The translations under genes and the position numbers were made by a program. Shown here piece after piece: positions 7,178 through 15,462 of a stretch of DNA of 19,006 bases. The notes beneath the pieces are model-generated. The model did not search any database, had not been told where the DNA came from, and saw only the letters and a list, made by a program, of their open reading frames with translations. Source of the stretch: Brevundimonas sp. UBA2388 (GTDB lineage: Bacteria > Pseudomonadota > Alphaproteobacteria > Caulobacterales > Caulobacteraceae). The stretch is taken from positions 848-19,853 of the forward strand of contig DDSO01000004.1 of NCBI GenBank assembly GCA_002343425.1, read 5' to 3'. Position 1 is the first letter of the stretch, and every line of letters begins with the position of its first letter.

Positions 7178-7191
7178 CTGCGTAGGAGCCG

Positions 7192-10100
7192 ATGCAGTTC
7201 CAGCGCCTCCGGCTCGTGGGCTTCAAGTCCTTCGTCGATCCCGCCGAGGTGCATATCGAGCCGGGCCTGACCGGCGTGGTCGGCCCCAACGGCTGCGGCA
7301 AGTCCAATGTGCTGGAGGGCCTGCGCTGGGTCATGGGGGCCAACTCCGCCAAGGCCATGCGCGGCCAAGGCATGGACGACGTCATCTTCGCCGGCGCCGC
7401 CGATCGTCCGCCGCGCAACCACGCCGAAGTCCAGCTGACCATCGACAACGCCCAGCGCCGGGCCCCCCAGCCCTTCACCGACAGCCCCATGCTGGAGGTG
7501 TCGCGCCGCATCGACCGCGGCCAGGGCTCGACCTATCGCATCAACGGCAAGGAGGTCCGCGCCCGCGACGTCCAGCTGTTGTTCGCCGACGCCTCGACCG
7601 GCGCCAATTCGCCCGCGCTCGTGCGGCAGGGCCAGATCAGCGAACTGATCGCCGCCAAGCCGCAGAATCGCCGCCGCATCCTCGAGGAGGCCGGCGGGGT
7701 CGCCGGCCTGCACACCCGCCGCCACGAGGCCGAGCTGCGGCTCAAGGCGGCCGAGACCAATCTCGAACGGCTGGACGACATCGGCCGCGAGCTGGAGACC
7801 GCACTGTCCCGGCTGAAGCGCGAAGCGCGGCAGGCCGAGCGCTACAAGAAGATCTCGGCCGAGATCCGGGCCCTGCAGGCGGCCCTGCTGTTCGTGCGCT
7901 GGAACGACGCCCGCGTGGCGGCCGAGGGCGCGGCGCAGGAACTGGCGGACGCGGAACGGGCTGTCGGCGAGGCGACCACCGCCTCCAGCCGGGCCCAGAC
8001 AGCGGCGCTGGCGGCGCAGGAAGCCCTGAAACCCGCTCGCGAGGAAGACGCCGTCGCCGGCGCCCTGCTGCACCGCGCCTCGCTGGAGCGCGACCGGCTC
8101 GACATGGCCGAACAGGCCGCGCGGGCCGAGGTCGAGCGGCTGACCGCCGAGGCCGCCCGTATCGCCGCCGACATTGAGCGCGAGACCGCCATGGCCGGCG
8201 ACGCCTCGGCCGAACTGGCCCGACTGGGCGCCGCGCTGGAGACCCTGACCGCCGAGATCGCCGGAGCGCCGACGCGCGGACCCGAACTGGAGGCGGCCCT
8301 CGCCGCCGCCGAGGATGCCCGCAAGGCCGCCGACGCCGAGGTCGAACGCGTCGCCGGGGCCGCCGCCTCCGTCGAGGCGCGGGTCAATGCCGAAAGCGCC
8401 CGCAAACGCGACGCCGAGGCGCGCGTGGCGCGGGCAGAGACCCAACTGGGTTCAGCCCAGGCCGAGCGCGCGGCCCTCGGCCCTCTGGAAACCCCCGAGA
8501 TCGAGGCGGCCAAGGCTGCGCTCCAGACCGCCCAGGCTGACCTGGCCGCCGCCCGCGCGGCGGTCGAGGCCGCCGAGGCCGAACGCGGCGACCGCGCCCG
8601 CGCCGAGGCCGACGCCCGCACCGCCGCCCGCACCGCCGAGGACCGTCTGGGCCGGCTGCAGACCGAGGCGCGCGGCCTCGCCCAGCTGCTGGTCCACGGC
8701 AAGCGCGAACACGCGCCGGCGCTGGACAGCGTCGAGGCGGACAAGGGTTTTGAAGCGGCGCTGGCGGCGGCCCTCGGCGACGATCTGGACGCGGCGCTCG
8801 ACAGGAAGGCCGCCGCCTACTGGGCCGGCGCCGACGTCCCTGCTCCGACCTGGCCGACCGGGGTCGAACCGCTCGCCGCCCATGTTTCCGCCCCCGACCA
8901 GCTGAAAGCCCGTCTGGCCCTATGCGGCGTCGCCCCGGCCAGCGAGATCGAGCGGCTGGCCGGATCCCTCCCGATCGGCGCCCGCCTGGTCACCGTCGCC
9001 GGCGACCTGTGGCGCTGGGACGGGTTCGTCCAGCGCGCCGAGGCCCCACGCCCCGCCGCCGTGCGACTCGCCCAGCGCACCCGCCTGTCCGAACTGGAAG
9101 CTGAAATCGACGCGGGCAAGCCCGCTCTGGAGACGGCGCAGGCCGCGCTCAAGGCCGCGACGGAAGCCTTCCGCGCCGCCGAGGAGGCGGTGAAGACTGC
9201 CCGCGCCGCGCCCTTCCCGCTCGACAAGGCCGTGTCCGCCGCCCGCGACCGGCTGGAGAGCCTCGGCCGCGATCAGGCCCGCAAGGAAGCCCGGGCGCTG
9301 GCGCTGGACGAGACGATCGGCCGGCTGACCGTCGAGGTCGAGGCGGCGCAGGCCGCGCTCGCCGAGGCGCAGGGCTCCGACGCACCCTCCGAAACCCTCG
9401 ACGGCCTGCGCGCCGAACTGGCGGCGGCTCGGACGGCGGCGGACGCGGCGCGGGGCGCGGCGGCGACGGCACGGGTCGAGCGCGACGCCGAGGCGCGCGA
9501 GGTCGCGGGCCGTCAGGCGCGGCTGGACGGCCTGACCCGCGAACGCGACGGCTGGGCCGCCCGGGCGAAGGACGCCACGGTGCGGATCGCGGCGCTTGAG
9601 AAGGATGCGGAGAAGACGACCGGAAAGCTGAAGGCGGCGTCAGCGGCCCCCGCACAGCTGGCGACGCAGCGCTCGTCCCTGCTGGACGCCCTGACCGCCG
9701 CCGAGACGCGCCGCAAGGCCGCGGGCGATGCCCTCGCCCTGGCCGAGGGCGAGGCGACCGAGGCCGACCGGACCGCGCGGGCGGCGGAGGCGACGGCCTC
9801 ACAGGCGCGCGAGGCGCGGGCCGGGCTGGCGGCGCGGTCCGAGGCCGCGGCCGAACGGCTGGCCGAGACCGAGGCCAACGTCCGGGAGACGGCCCAGATG
9901 TCGCCCGAGGAACTCGGCCAGAAGCTGACCGAAGACGCCATCGCCCGCCCGCCCGACGCCGCGGGGGCCGAAAGCCTGCTGTACGGTCTGGAGCGCGAGC
10001 GCGAGCAGCTCGGCCCCGTCAACCTGCGGGCCGAGGATGAGGCCGTCGAATACGGCGACCGGCTCAACACCATGAAGGTCGAGCGGTCTGACCTGACCAG

Positions 10101-10632
10101 CGCCATCGCCAAACTGCGCGACGGCATCGACGAACTGAACGCCGAGGGGCGCGAGCGTCTGGTGGCGGCGTTCGACATCATCAACGACAATTTCAAGAGT
10201 CTGTTCGAGGCCCTGTTCGGCGGCGGCCAGGCCGAGCTGAAGCTGGTCGAGAGCGACGATCCGCTGGAGGCCGGGCTGGAGATCTACGCCTGCCCGCCCG
10301 GCAAGCGGCTGGCCGTGATGAGCCTGATGTCGGGCGGCGAGCAGGCCCTGACCGCCGCGGCCCTGATCTTCGCCGTCTTCCTCGCCAACCCGGCCCCGGT
10401 CTGCGTCCTCGACGAGGTCGACGCCCCGCTGGACGACGCCAACGTCGACCGCTTCTGCCGCATGCTCGACGAGATGCGGAAGCGGACCGACACCCGCTTC
10501 ATCGTCATCACCCACAACCCGGTGACCATGAGCCGGATGGACCGGCTCTACGGCGTGACCATGCCGGAGCGGGGAGTGAGCCAGTTGGTCAGCGTGGACC
10601 TGAGCCAGGCGGAAGAGATCGTGGCGGCCTAG
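7192..10632 (+). CDS. smc: Chromosome segregation ATPase SMC
   Basis: A 1146-residue structural maintenance of chromosomes protein, the ATPase of the bacterial condensin that extrudes DNA loops with ScpA and ScpB. The N-terminal head has Walker A GPNGCGKS (31-38). Two long Ala/Glu/Arg-rich coiled coils follow (about 165-490 and 625-960), with a hinge in between (about 500-620) containing [20 protein letters not shown]. The C-terminal head has the ABC signature [11 protein letters not shown] (starting at 1045) and Walker [14 protein letters not shown] (starting at 1070), with the catalytic glutamate at 1075. Length matches alphaproteobacterial SMC. AGGAG (7184-7188) lies three bases before the ATG. 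The stop overlaps the stop of the convergent glycosyltransferase gene in a CTAG. Confidence 0.98.
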   Translation: MQFQRLRLVGFKSFVDPAEVHIEPGLTGVVGPNGCGKSNVLEGLRWVMGANSAKAMRGQGMDDVIFAGAADRPPRNHAEVQLTIDNAQRRAPQPFTDSPMLEVSRRIDRGQGSTYRINGKEVRARDVQLLFADASTGANSPALVRQGQISELIAAKPQNRRRILEEAGGVAGLHTRRHEAELRLKAAETNLERLDDIGRELETALSRLKREARQAERYKKISAEIRALQAALLFVRWNDARVAAEGAAQELADAERAVGEATTASSRAQTAALAAQEALKPAREEDAVAGALLHRASLERDRLDMAEQAARAEVERLTAEAARIAADIERETAMAGDASAELARLGAALETLTAEIAGAPTRGPELEAALAAAEDARKAADAEVERVAGAAASVEARVNAESARKRDAEARVARAETQLGSAQAERAALGPLETPEIEAAKAALQTAQADLAAARAAVEAAEAERGDRARAEADARTAARTAEDRLGRLQTEARGLAQLLVHGKREHAPALDSVEADKGFEAALAAALGDDLDAALDRKAAAYWAGADVPAPTWPTGVEPLAAHVSAPDQLKARLALCGVAPASEIERLAGSLPIGARLVTVAGDLWRWDGFVQRAEAPRPAAVRLAQRTRLSELEAEIDAGKPALETAQAALKAATEAFRAAEEAVKTARAAPFPLDKAVSAARDRLESLGRDQARKEARALALDETIGRLTVEVEAAQAALAEAQGSDAPSETLDGLRAELAAARTAADAARGAAATARVERDAEAREVAGRQARLDGLTRERDGWAARAKDATVRIAALEKDAEKTTGKLKAASAAPAQLATQRSSLLDALTAAETRRKAAGDALALAEGEATEADRTARAAEATASQAREARAGLAARSEAAAERLAETEANVRETAQMSPEELGQKLTEDAIARPPDAAGAESLLYGLEREREQLGPVNLRAEDEAVEYGDRLNTMKVERSDLTSAIAKLRDGIDELNAEGRERLVAAFDIINDNFKSLFEALFGGGQAELKLVESDDPLEAGLEIYACPPGKRLAVMSLMSGGEQALTAAALIFAVFLANPAPVCVLDEVDAPLDDANVDRFCRMLDEMRKRTDTRFIVITHNPVTMSRMDRLYGVTMPERGVSQLVSVDLSQAEEIVAA

Positions 10633-11354
10633 CGGGCCTTCAGCACTTCCGTCCTGACGAACCACCCGAAGATCGCCGGGCCCTCGATCACATAGCGGCG
10701 GAACATCCGGCGCGGCTGGCTCATCAGCCGGTGCAGCCACTCCAGCGACAGCTGCTGAAACACCTTGGGCGCCCGCTGCTGGCGGCCGGTCAGGAAGTCC
10801 ACCGAGGCGCCGACGCACAGGGTCACACCGGTCTTTCGGCCCGCGGCGCGCAAGGCATGCGCGAACAGCTCCTGTTTCGGGAAGGAGACGCAGGCCAGCA
10901 GCACGTCCCACTCCGCCCCGGCGGCGTGGCCGACGGCGGCCCTCCAGCCCAGGGTGCCGGGGACCAGCATGGGCGCCTCAAGGTATTTCAGCGTCTGGCG
11001 CGGATAGCGGGCGGCCAGTTCGTTGAACGCGGCGCGGTCGGGGCCGAAGACGGCGATGGTCAGGCCTTCCGCCGCGGGACTGGCCAGCAGGTCCGCCGTC
11101 ATGTCCGAGCCCGGATAGACCGGCAGGGTCACCCCCCGCAGCCGCGCCAGATGGCTGAGGATCCGGCTGTCGCAGATCTTCAGATCGGCGTCCGCATAGA
11201 CCTCGCGCCCCACCCGGCCGTCCATCAGCTTGACCACATGATCGACATTGGGCGTCACGACATAGCCATAGGCCCCGCGCGCCATACCGATCACCCGGGC
11301 CAGCGTCTCCGGCCGGTCGCCGTCAGCGAAATCGAGGGTCATGAAACGGGTCAT
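10629..11354 (-). CDS. WecG/TagA/CpsF family glycosyltransferase (GT26)
   Basis: A 241-residue member of the WecG/TagA/CpsF family, which transfers a sugar, often N-acetylmannosaminuronic acid or N-acetylmannosamine, to a lipid-linked intermediate at the inner face of the membrane. Visible motifs are [10 protein letters not shown] (33-41), [10 protein letters not shown] with the likely catalytic Asp62, [17 protein letters not shown] (157-166), GASVDFLTG and the C-terminal [18 protein letters not shown] that serves for membrane association in this family. The usual small residue before the PKQE motif is replaced by Phe158. In Caulobacter a family member (HfsJ) acts in holdfast synthesis; a similar envelope polysaccharide role here is possible but not shown. 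The ATG at 11354 lacks a strong ribosome binding site. It diverges from the next gene by 47 bases. Confidence 0.88.
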   Translation of the reverse strand: MTRFMTLDFADGDRPETLARVIGMARGAYGYVVTPNVDHVVKLMDGRVGREVYADADLKICDSRILSHLARLRGVTLPVYPGSDMTADLLASPAAEGLTIAVFGPDRAAFNELAARYPRQTLKYLEAPMLVPGTLGWRAAVGHAAGAEWDVLLACVSFPKQELFAHALRAAGRKTGVTLCVGASVDFLTGRQQRAPKVFQQLSLEWLHRLMSQPRRMFRRYVIEGPAIFGWFVRTEVLKAR

Positions 11355-11401
11355 GGCGGCAGCCTAGTCGCATCCCGGTCAACGCCCGGTTACGATGGCG
11401 A

Positions 11402-11845
11402 ATGATTTTGACCCTGCTTGCGCTGCTGTCCGCCGGACCCGCCCAGCCCCCGCACCGGTTCGTCTTCCTCGGCGCCGACCGGTTCGCACACTATGCCGAC
11501 ATGGCCAGCCTTCAGCCGGAGGGTTCCGGCGGCCGTATTCGGGTGTTCCAGGTGGTCGAACCCGATTTCCGGGCCGCCGGCGACGCGTACTGGGGCGGCT
11601 GGTCGTGGTGGCGGTTCGACTGCGGCGCCGGCGGCAAGGTCGACCGGCTGGATTTCGCGGCTGTGCGCGAGGGCGGTGCGGAAGGTCCGGCCACGCCCGA
11701 CGACGCCCCGGCCTATGCGGCGGTAGAGGGCGGCGACGCCTTCGAGATGCTGGTCGCTGCCTGCAATCCCGACGACTACGACACTGACGCGGTGACGCTG
11801 GAGGAGGCCGTCACCCACGGCCGGGCTCAGTTGGCGATCAACTGA
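11402..11845 (+). CDS. Small exported protein, surface-adhesin E-like (tentative)
   Basis: A 147-residue protein with a short hydrophobic N-terminus (MILTLLALLSAGPAQ) that looks like a signal peptide. The mature part has a recurring layout seen in short exported proteins of the surface-adhesin E-like type. It starts with a strand and a tyrosine (FAHYADMASL), then RIRVFQVV, an aromatic patch (YWGGWSWWRFDC) holding Cys74, and a second cysteine in LVAACNPD (Cys121). The two cysteines may form a disulfide, which would fit the DsbA-like proteins encoded nearby. The family match is by eye and uncertain; function is unknown. The ATG has no clear ribosome binding site (weak GGCGA). It ends by overlapping the MscS-type gene on the other strand by eight bases. 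TACGAT at 11391-11396 could be a -10 box for a nearly leaderless transcript. Confidence 0.68.
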   Translation: MILTLLALLSAGPAQPPHRFVFLGADRFAHYADMASLQPEGSGGRIRVFQVVEPDFRAAGDAYWGGWSWWRFDCGAGGKVDRLDFAAVREGGAEGPATPDDAPAYAAVEGGDAFEMLVAACNPDDYDTDAVTLEEAVTHGRAQLAIN

Positions 11846-12941
11846 GCGGGTTCGCGGCAGCATTGAGCTGGCGCTGCTGGGGCAGGGCCTCGGGGCATTC
11901 GTCGCGCATGAAGGCGAGCATTTTCTCGCGGATCTCGCAGCGCAGGTCGAAGGCCGTGGGCGCGCTGCGGGCGCTGGCCAGACAGCGGACCTGGGCGACC
12001 CGGTCAGTGATCTCGGTGACCTGAAGGCTGATCACATCGCCGTCCCAGAACGGACTGGCCCTGCAGATTCGCTCCAGTTCAGCCCGCAGCCGTTCAACCG
12101 GGGCCTCATAGTCGACGTACAGAAAGGCCGAGCCGATCAGTCGCGCGGTGTCCCGCGTCCAGTTCTCGAACGGGGTGTTGATGAAATAGCTGAGCGGCAG
12201 GATGAGGCGCCGCCAGTCCCACAGCTTGACCACCACATAGGTCGAGGTGATCTCCTCAATGGTCCCGAACTCGCCTTCCACCATGACGGCGTCGTCCAGC
12301 CGGATCGGCTGGGCGGTGGCGATCTGGATGCCCGCGATCATATTGGTGAGGAAGGGCTGAAGGGCCAGGCCGGCGATGATGCCGACGACCCCGGCGGAGG
12401 CCAGCAGCGACAGCCCCCACTGGCGGACCGCCGAAATGGTCAGCAGGGCCAGCCCAAGGGTGATGATGCCGATCAACAAGGCCGACACCCGCTGCAGGAT
12501 GCGGGCCTGGGTGATGTGTTTGCGGGCGACGAGATTGTCCTCGGCGGCCATGTTGAAGCGGCGCAGATAGACCACCGCCCACATGTCCGAGGCCCCGATC
12601 AGCATCCAGCCGACGGTCAGGATGAAGGCGAACAGCAGGGTCTGGCGGATCAGCAAGGATGGTTCGGGGGCCAAGGGCGACACCGTGACGGCCAGCGCCA
12701 TGGCGGCGATCATGACCGCGATCCGCACCTTGAGCCGCGCCCGGCCCACCGTACCGCGCCAGAAGACGTCGCGCTTGCGCACCGCCAGTTGCAGCAGGCT
12801 GAACACCAGCTGGTTCGCCGCCCAGCCGACGAAGACGAAAACGGCGACGATGACCGAGATCACCACCCATTCAGGCAGCCAGTAGAACTCGCGCCAGAGG
12901 CGGAAGATTTCGCGGGTCAGGTCGTCGACGAAGGGAGGCAT
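11838..12941 (-). CDS. MscS family mechanosensitive ion channel protein
   Basis: A 367-residue inner-membrane protein of the small-conductance mechanosensitive channel family, which opens under membrane tension during hypo-osmotic shock. About five membrane segments are visible: WVVISVIVAVFVFVGW, VRIAVMIAAMALAVTV, TLLFAFILTVGWMLIG, ALLIGIITLGLALLTI and the pore helix LLASAGVVGIIAGLALQPFL. The cytoplasmic beta domain follows, with QPIRLDDAVMVEGEFGTIEE, TSTYVVVKLWDWRRLILPLSYF and FENWTR, then the alpha/beta vestibule domain. The ATG at 12941 has AAGG five bases upstream, and this is preferred over a TTG at 12962. The gene starts 25 bases after the murG stop on the same strand, so it probably rides on the cell-wall operon. 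It stands where murC would be expected. Confidence 0.93.
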   Translation of the reverse strand: MPPFVDDLTREIFRLWREFYWLPEWVVISVIVAVFVFVGWAANQLVFSLLQLAVRKRDVFWRGTVGRARLKVRIAVMIAAMALAVTVSPLAPEPSLLIRQTLLFAFILTVGWMLIGASDMWAVVYLRRFNMAAEDNLVARKHITQARILQRVSALLIGIITLGLALLTISAVRQWGLSLLASAGVVGIIAGLALQPFLTNMIAGIQIATAQPIRLDDAVMVEGEFGTIEEITSTYVVVKLWDWRRLILPLSYFINTPFENWTRDTARLIGSAFLYVDYEAPVERLRAELERICRASPFWDGDVISLQVTEITDRVAQVRCLASARSAPTAFDLRCEIREKMLAFMRDECPEALPQQRQLNAAANPLS

Positions 12942-12966
12942 GGCGACCTTATGGGCCGCCAAGGCG

Positions 12967-14073
12967 TCAGGAGGGTGGCGCCCGTTCCGCGGCCACCGCC
13001 TCGACCATGTCCGCCAGTTCCCCGGTCGCGTCCGGCAGGGCCGCCGACCGGGCGCCCACGCTCATGGCCTTGAGCAGGCCCGGATCGGACAGCAGGGCCT
13101 GGAGCACAGCCGTCAACCGCTCGGCCGTTGCCTCGTCCTCCAGCACCACCTGCGCCCCTCCGGCGTCGGCCAGGCTGGCGGCGTTGAAGCGCTGGTGGTC
13201 ATCCATGGCGATCTTGAGCGGGATCAGCAGGGACGGCAGGGCCGCCACGGCCAGTTCCGAACAGGTCGAGGCCCCGGCGCGGCCGATCACAAGATGCGTC
13301 GTCGCCAGCCGCCGCGCCATGTCGCCGAAGAAGGGCGCCACCTCGGCCTCGATCCCGGCCGCCGCATAGATGGCTCGCGCGCTCTCCAGCATCTCGGGGC
13401 GCGATTGCTGCTGCACCCGCAGCCGCTTGCGCAGCGGCGCCGGCAGGGCGGCGAAGGCCTGCGGAACCGCCTCCGACAGGATGCGCGCGCCCTGGCTGCC
13501 GCCGGTAACCAGCACATGGATCGGCCCGCGCGCGGTCGGGGCGGCGTACGGCCGGTCGAACAGGGCGCGGATGTCGGGTCGCACGGGATTGCCGATCAGG
13601 CTCACCCGCGCCTCGACGCCGTTCGGGACGAGCCGCAGGTTCGGGAAGGAGGACGCGATCGCGCCGACATAGGGGCTGAGCCAGCGGTTGGTGCGGCCCA
13701 GCACCGAATTCTGCTCGTGCAGCAGGGTCGGTCGGCCCTGGCTCAGCGCCGCCAGCAGGGCCGGGGCCGACGGATAGCCGCCGAAGCCCACCACCACCGC
13801 CGCATCCAGCCGCGTCAGCGCCTTGCGCGCCTTGAACAGGCCGCGCGCGATGGCCACGCCCGCCTTGGCCATCCCGACCGGTCCGCGGCCTGTGGCGGCA
13901 TCGAGCGCGATCCGCTCCTCGGCCGGAAACGTCTGGGCGTAGCTTTCGCCGCGATGATCGGTGGCCAGGACGATCCGCCAGCCGCGCCGCGTCAGTTCGC
14001 GCGCCAACGCCTCGGCCGGAAACATATGGCCCCCGGTGCCCCCGGCGGCGACGACGCAGACTTTGGATTTCAT
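12967..14073 (-). CDS. murG: UDP-GlcNAc:undecaprenyl-PP-MurNAc-pentapeptide GlcNAc transferase MurG
   Basis: A 368-residue GT28 enzyme that adds N-acetylglucosamine to lipid I to form lipid II on the cytoplasmic side of the membrane. Signature elements are GGTGGHMFPA (11-20), FGGYPSAPALLAA, LLHEQNSVLGRTNRWL, VTGGSQGARILSE, and the UDP-GlcNAc binding region GRAGASTCSELAVAALPSLL with DDHQRFNAASL. The ATG at 14073 gives the standard MKSKVCVVAAGGTGGH start; an in-frame TTG at 14091 is less likely. It is separated from ftsW by about 200 bases that carry a long inverted repeat, which is unusual inside this otherwise nearly gapless cluster. An MscS-type gene, not murC, follows it. Confidence 0.97.
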   Translation of the reverse strand: MKSKVCVVAAGGTGGHMFPAEALARELTRRGWRIVLATDHRGESYAQTFPAEERIALDAATGRGPVGMAKAGVAIARGLFKARKALTRLDAAVVVGFGGYPSAPALLAALSQGRPTLLHEQNSVLGRTNRWLSPYVGAIASSFPNLRLVPNGVEARVSLIGNPVRPDIRALFDRPYAAPTARGPIHVLVTGGSQGARILSEAVPQAFAALPAPLRKRLRVQQQSRPEMLESARAIYAAAGIEAEVAPFFGDMARRLATTHLVIGRAGASTCSELAVAALPSLLIPLKIAMDDHQRFNAASLADAGGAQVVLEDEATAERLTAVLQALLSDPGLLKAMSVGARSAALPDATGELADMVEAVAAERAPPS

Positions 14074-14114
14074 GCCGTGTGTTTGCCCCAATGCGCGGTG
14101 GCCCGCTACTCCCC

Positions 14115-14275
14115 GCTATCGTCATCCTCCGGCGAGCGAAGCGAGACCGGGGGACCCAGCGGCGCCGAAGGCGAAATGTCGGAGGCGAACGCGCTCCCGG
14201 CAGGTTCGCGCTATCGCGCGCCGCTGGGTCCCCCGGTCTGCGCGGCTACGCCGCTTGCCGGAGAATGACGATAGC
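14115..14275. repeat. 161-base imperfect inverted-repeat (hairpin) element between ftsW and murG
   Basis: The element has terminal arms GCTATCGTCAT (14115-14125) and ATGACGATAGC (14265-14275). Inside these are complementary CTCCGGC/GCCGGAG blocks (14127-14133 and 14257-14263), then a perfect 22-base complementary block (14144-14165 and 14218-14239). The central loop holds a smaller hairpin, GCGAAC (14185-14190) with GTTCGC (14204-14209). The last base of the element is the first base of the ftsW stop codon complement (CTA at 14275-14277). No ORF or transposase lies within. It fits a dispersed intergenic palindromic repeat or a small non-autonomous element. No clear target duplication was seen. 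As RNA it could fold into a strong stem that affects murG expression. Confidence 0.85.
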
Positions 14276-15456
14276 TAAGGCAGTATCCGCCCGCGATCCG
14301 GCAGGCTGGTCCCCGGCTCGTAGGCGCCGGGGCGGCGGCGGGTCAAGGCCAGGGCCAGGCCCATGGTCAGCCCCATGGCCAGCATCGACGAGCCGCCATA
14401 GCTGATGAAGGGCAGGGTCATGCCCTTGGTCGGAATCAGGTTCAGGTTCACCGCGATATTGATGCAGGCCTGCAGGCCGACCAGCATGAACAGCCCCGCC
14501 GCCGCCGTCTGTTCGAAGGCGTCGGTCAGCTTCATCGCCCGCCGCATCCCCCGCACCACGATGAAGGCATAGAGACCGATCATGGCCAGCGACAGGACCA
14601 GACCGAACTCCTCGGCCCCCACGGAATAGATGAAGTCGGTGTGCAGGTCGGGCACCGATCGCTTCATCACCCCCTCGCCCACCCCGCGTCCGACCAGTCC
14701 GCCGGCGCGGATCGCCTCGGAAGCCCGGTCAATCTGGTGGGTATCGGTGGTCTCGGGCGACAGGAAGCGGCTCAGCCGGTCGCGCATGTGGCTGAAGGCG
14801 AAATACAGGCCCACCACCCCGGCGGCGCCGGCCGCGCCCAGAGCGGCCACCCATTTCAGCGGCACGCCGGCCATGAAGAAGACGGCCATGAAGGTGGTTG
14901 TGATCAGCAGGGTCTGGCCGATGTCGGGCTGGATCAGCAGCAGGCCGACGCACAGGGCCCAGGCCGCGAAGGCGATGGAGACTCCGGGCACCCCCTGCCC
15001 CTTCTGCGCCTCCGAGAACATCCAGGCCGAGAAGACGATCAGGCCGGGCTTGGCGAACTCCGAAGGCTGCAGGCTGAACGGGCCGAGATTGACCCAGCGC
15101 GCCGCCCCCTTCACCTCATTGCCGATGAAGGGCAGGGCCGCCATGACCACGATGGCGCAGACCAGGGCCAGCAGGGCGATCCGGCGCACGCCCTTCGGCG
15201 ACAGCAGGGAAGCGACCAGCATGGCGACCGTCCCGCCCGTGGCCCAGACAAGCATCCGCCAGGAGTAGTGGAACGGGTCGGTCACGGATTCATCGGCCAA
15301 GATCGCCGCCGGGCTGGAGGCGAAACTCAGCGCCACCCCCATCCCGATCAGCGTCAAGGCCGCGGCCAGCAGGCCCCGGTCGACCGTCCAGAACCATTTG
15401 GCGATGGGGCTCTGGTCGTTGCGCGAAAAGGCCGGGGTGTAGTTGTGCGCGGTCAT
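14275..15456 (-). CDS. ftsW: Peptidoglycan glycosyltransferase FtsW
   Basis: A 393-residue SEDS family membrane protein that polymerises lipid II into septal glycan with its partner penicillin-binding protein. About ten hydrophobic segments are visible. SEDS motifs are present: KGAARWVNLGPFSLQPSEFA, QPDIGQTLLITTT (with the conserved catalytic-type aspartate), RAGGLVGRGVGEG, HTDFIYSVGAEEFG and KGMTLPFISYGGSS near the C-terminus. Its place between murD and murG identifies it as FtsW and not RodA. The ATG at 15456 lies six bases after the murD stop, with no strong ribosome binding site, so translational coupling is likely. The TAG stop touches the inverted-repeat element at 14115-14275. Confidence 0.96.
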   Translation of the reverse strand: MTAHNYTPAFSRNDQSPIAKWFWTVDRGLLAAALTLIGMGVALSFASSPAAILADESVTDPFHYSWRMLVWATGGTVAMLVASLLSPKGVRRIALLALVCAIVVMAALPFIGNEVKGAARWVNLGPFSLQPSEFAKPGLIVFSAWMFSEAQKGQGVPGVSIAFAAWALCVGLLLIQPDIGQTLLITTTFMAVFFMAGVPLKWVAALGAAGAAGVVGLYFAFSHMRDRLSRFLSPETTDTHQIDRASEAIRAGGLVGRGVGEGVMKRSVPDLHTDFIYSVGAEEFGLVLSLAMIGLYAFIVVRGMRRAMKLTDAFEQTAAAGLFMLVGLQACINIAVNLNLIPTKGMTLPFISYGGSSMLAMGLTMGLALALTRRRPGAYEPGTSLPDRGRILP

Positions 15457-15462
15457 GGTTCG

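Noticed and set aside
12940..14268. Long plus-strand open frame opposite murG
   Set aside because: It is the antisense shadow of murG. Its product is Arg/Gln/His-rich and lacks recognisable domains.
14115..14275. Insertion sequence or integron site
   Set aside because: The element has terminal inverted repeats but no transposase, no clear target-site duplication and only about 160 bases. It is recorded as a repeat, with mobility left open.
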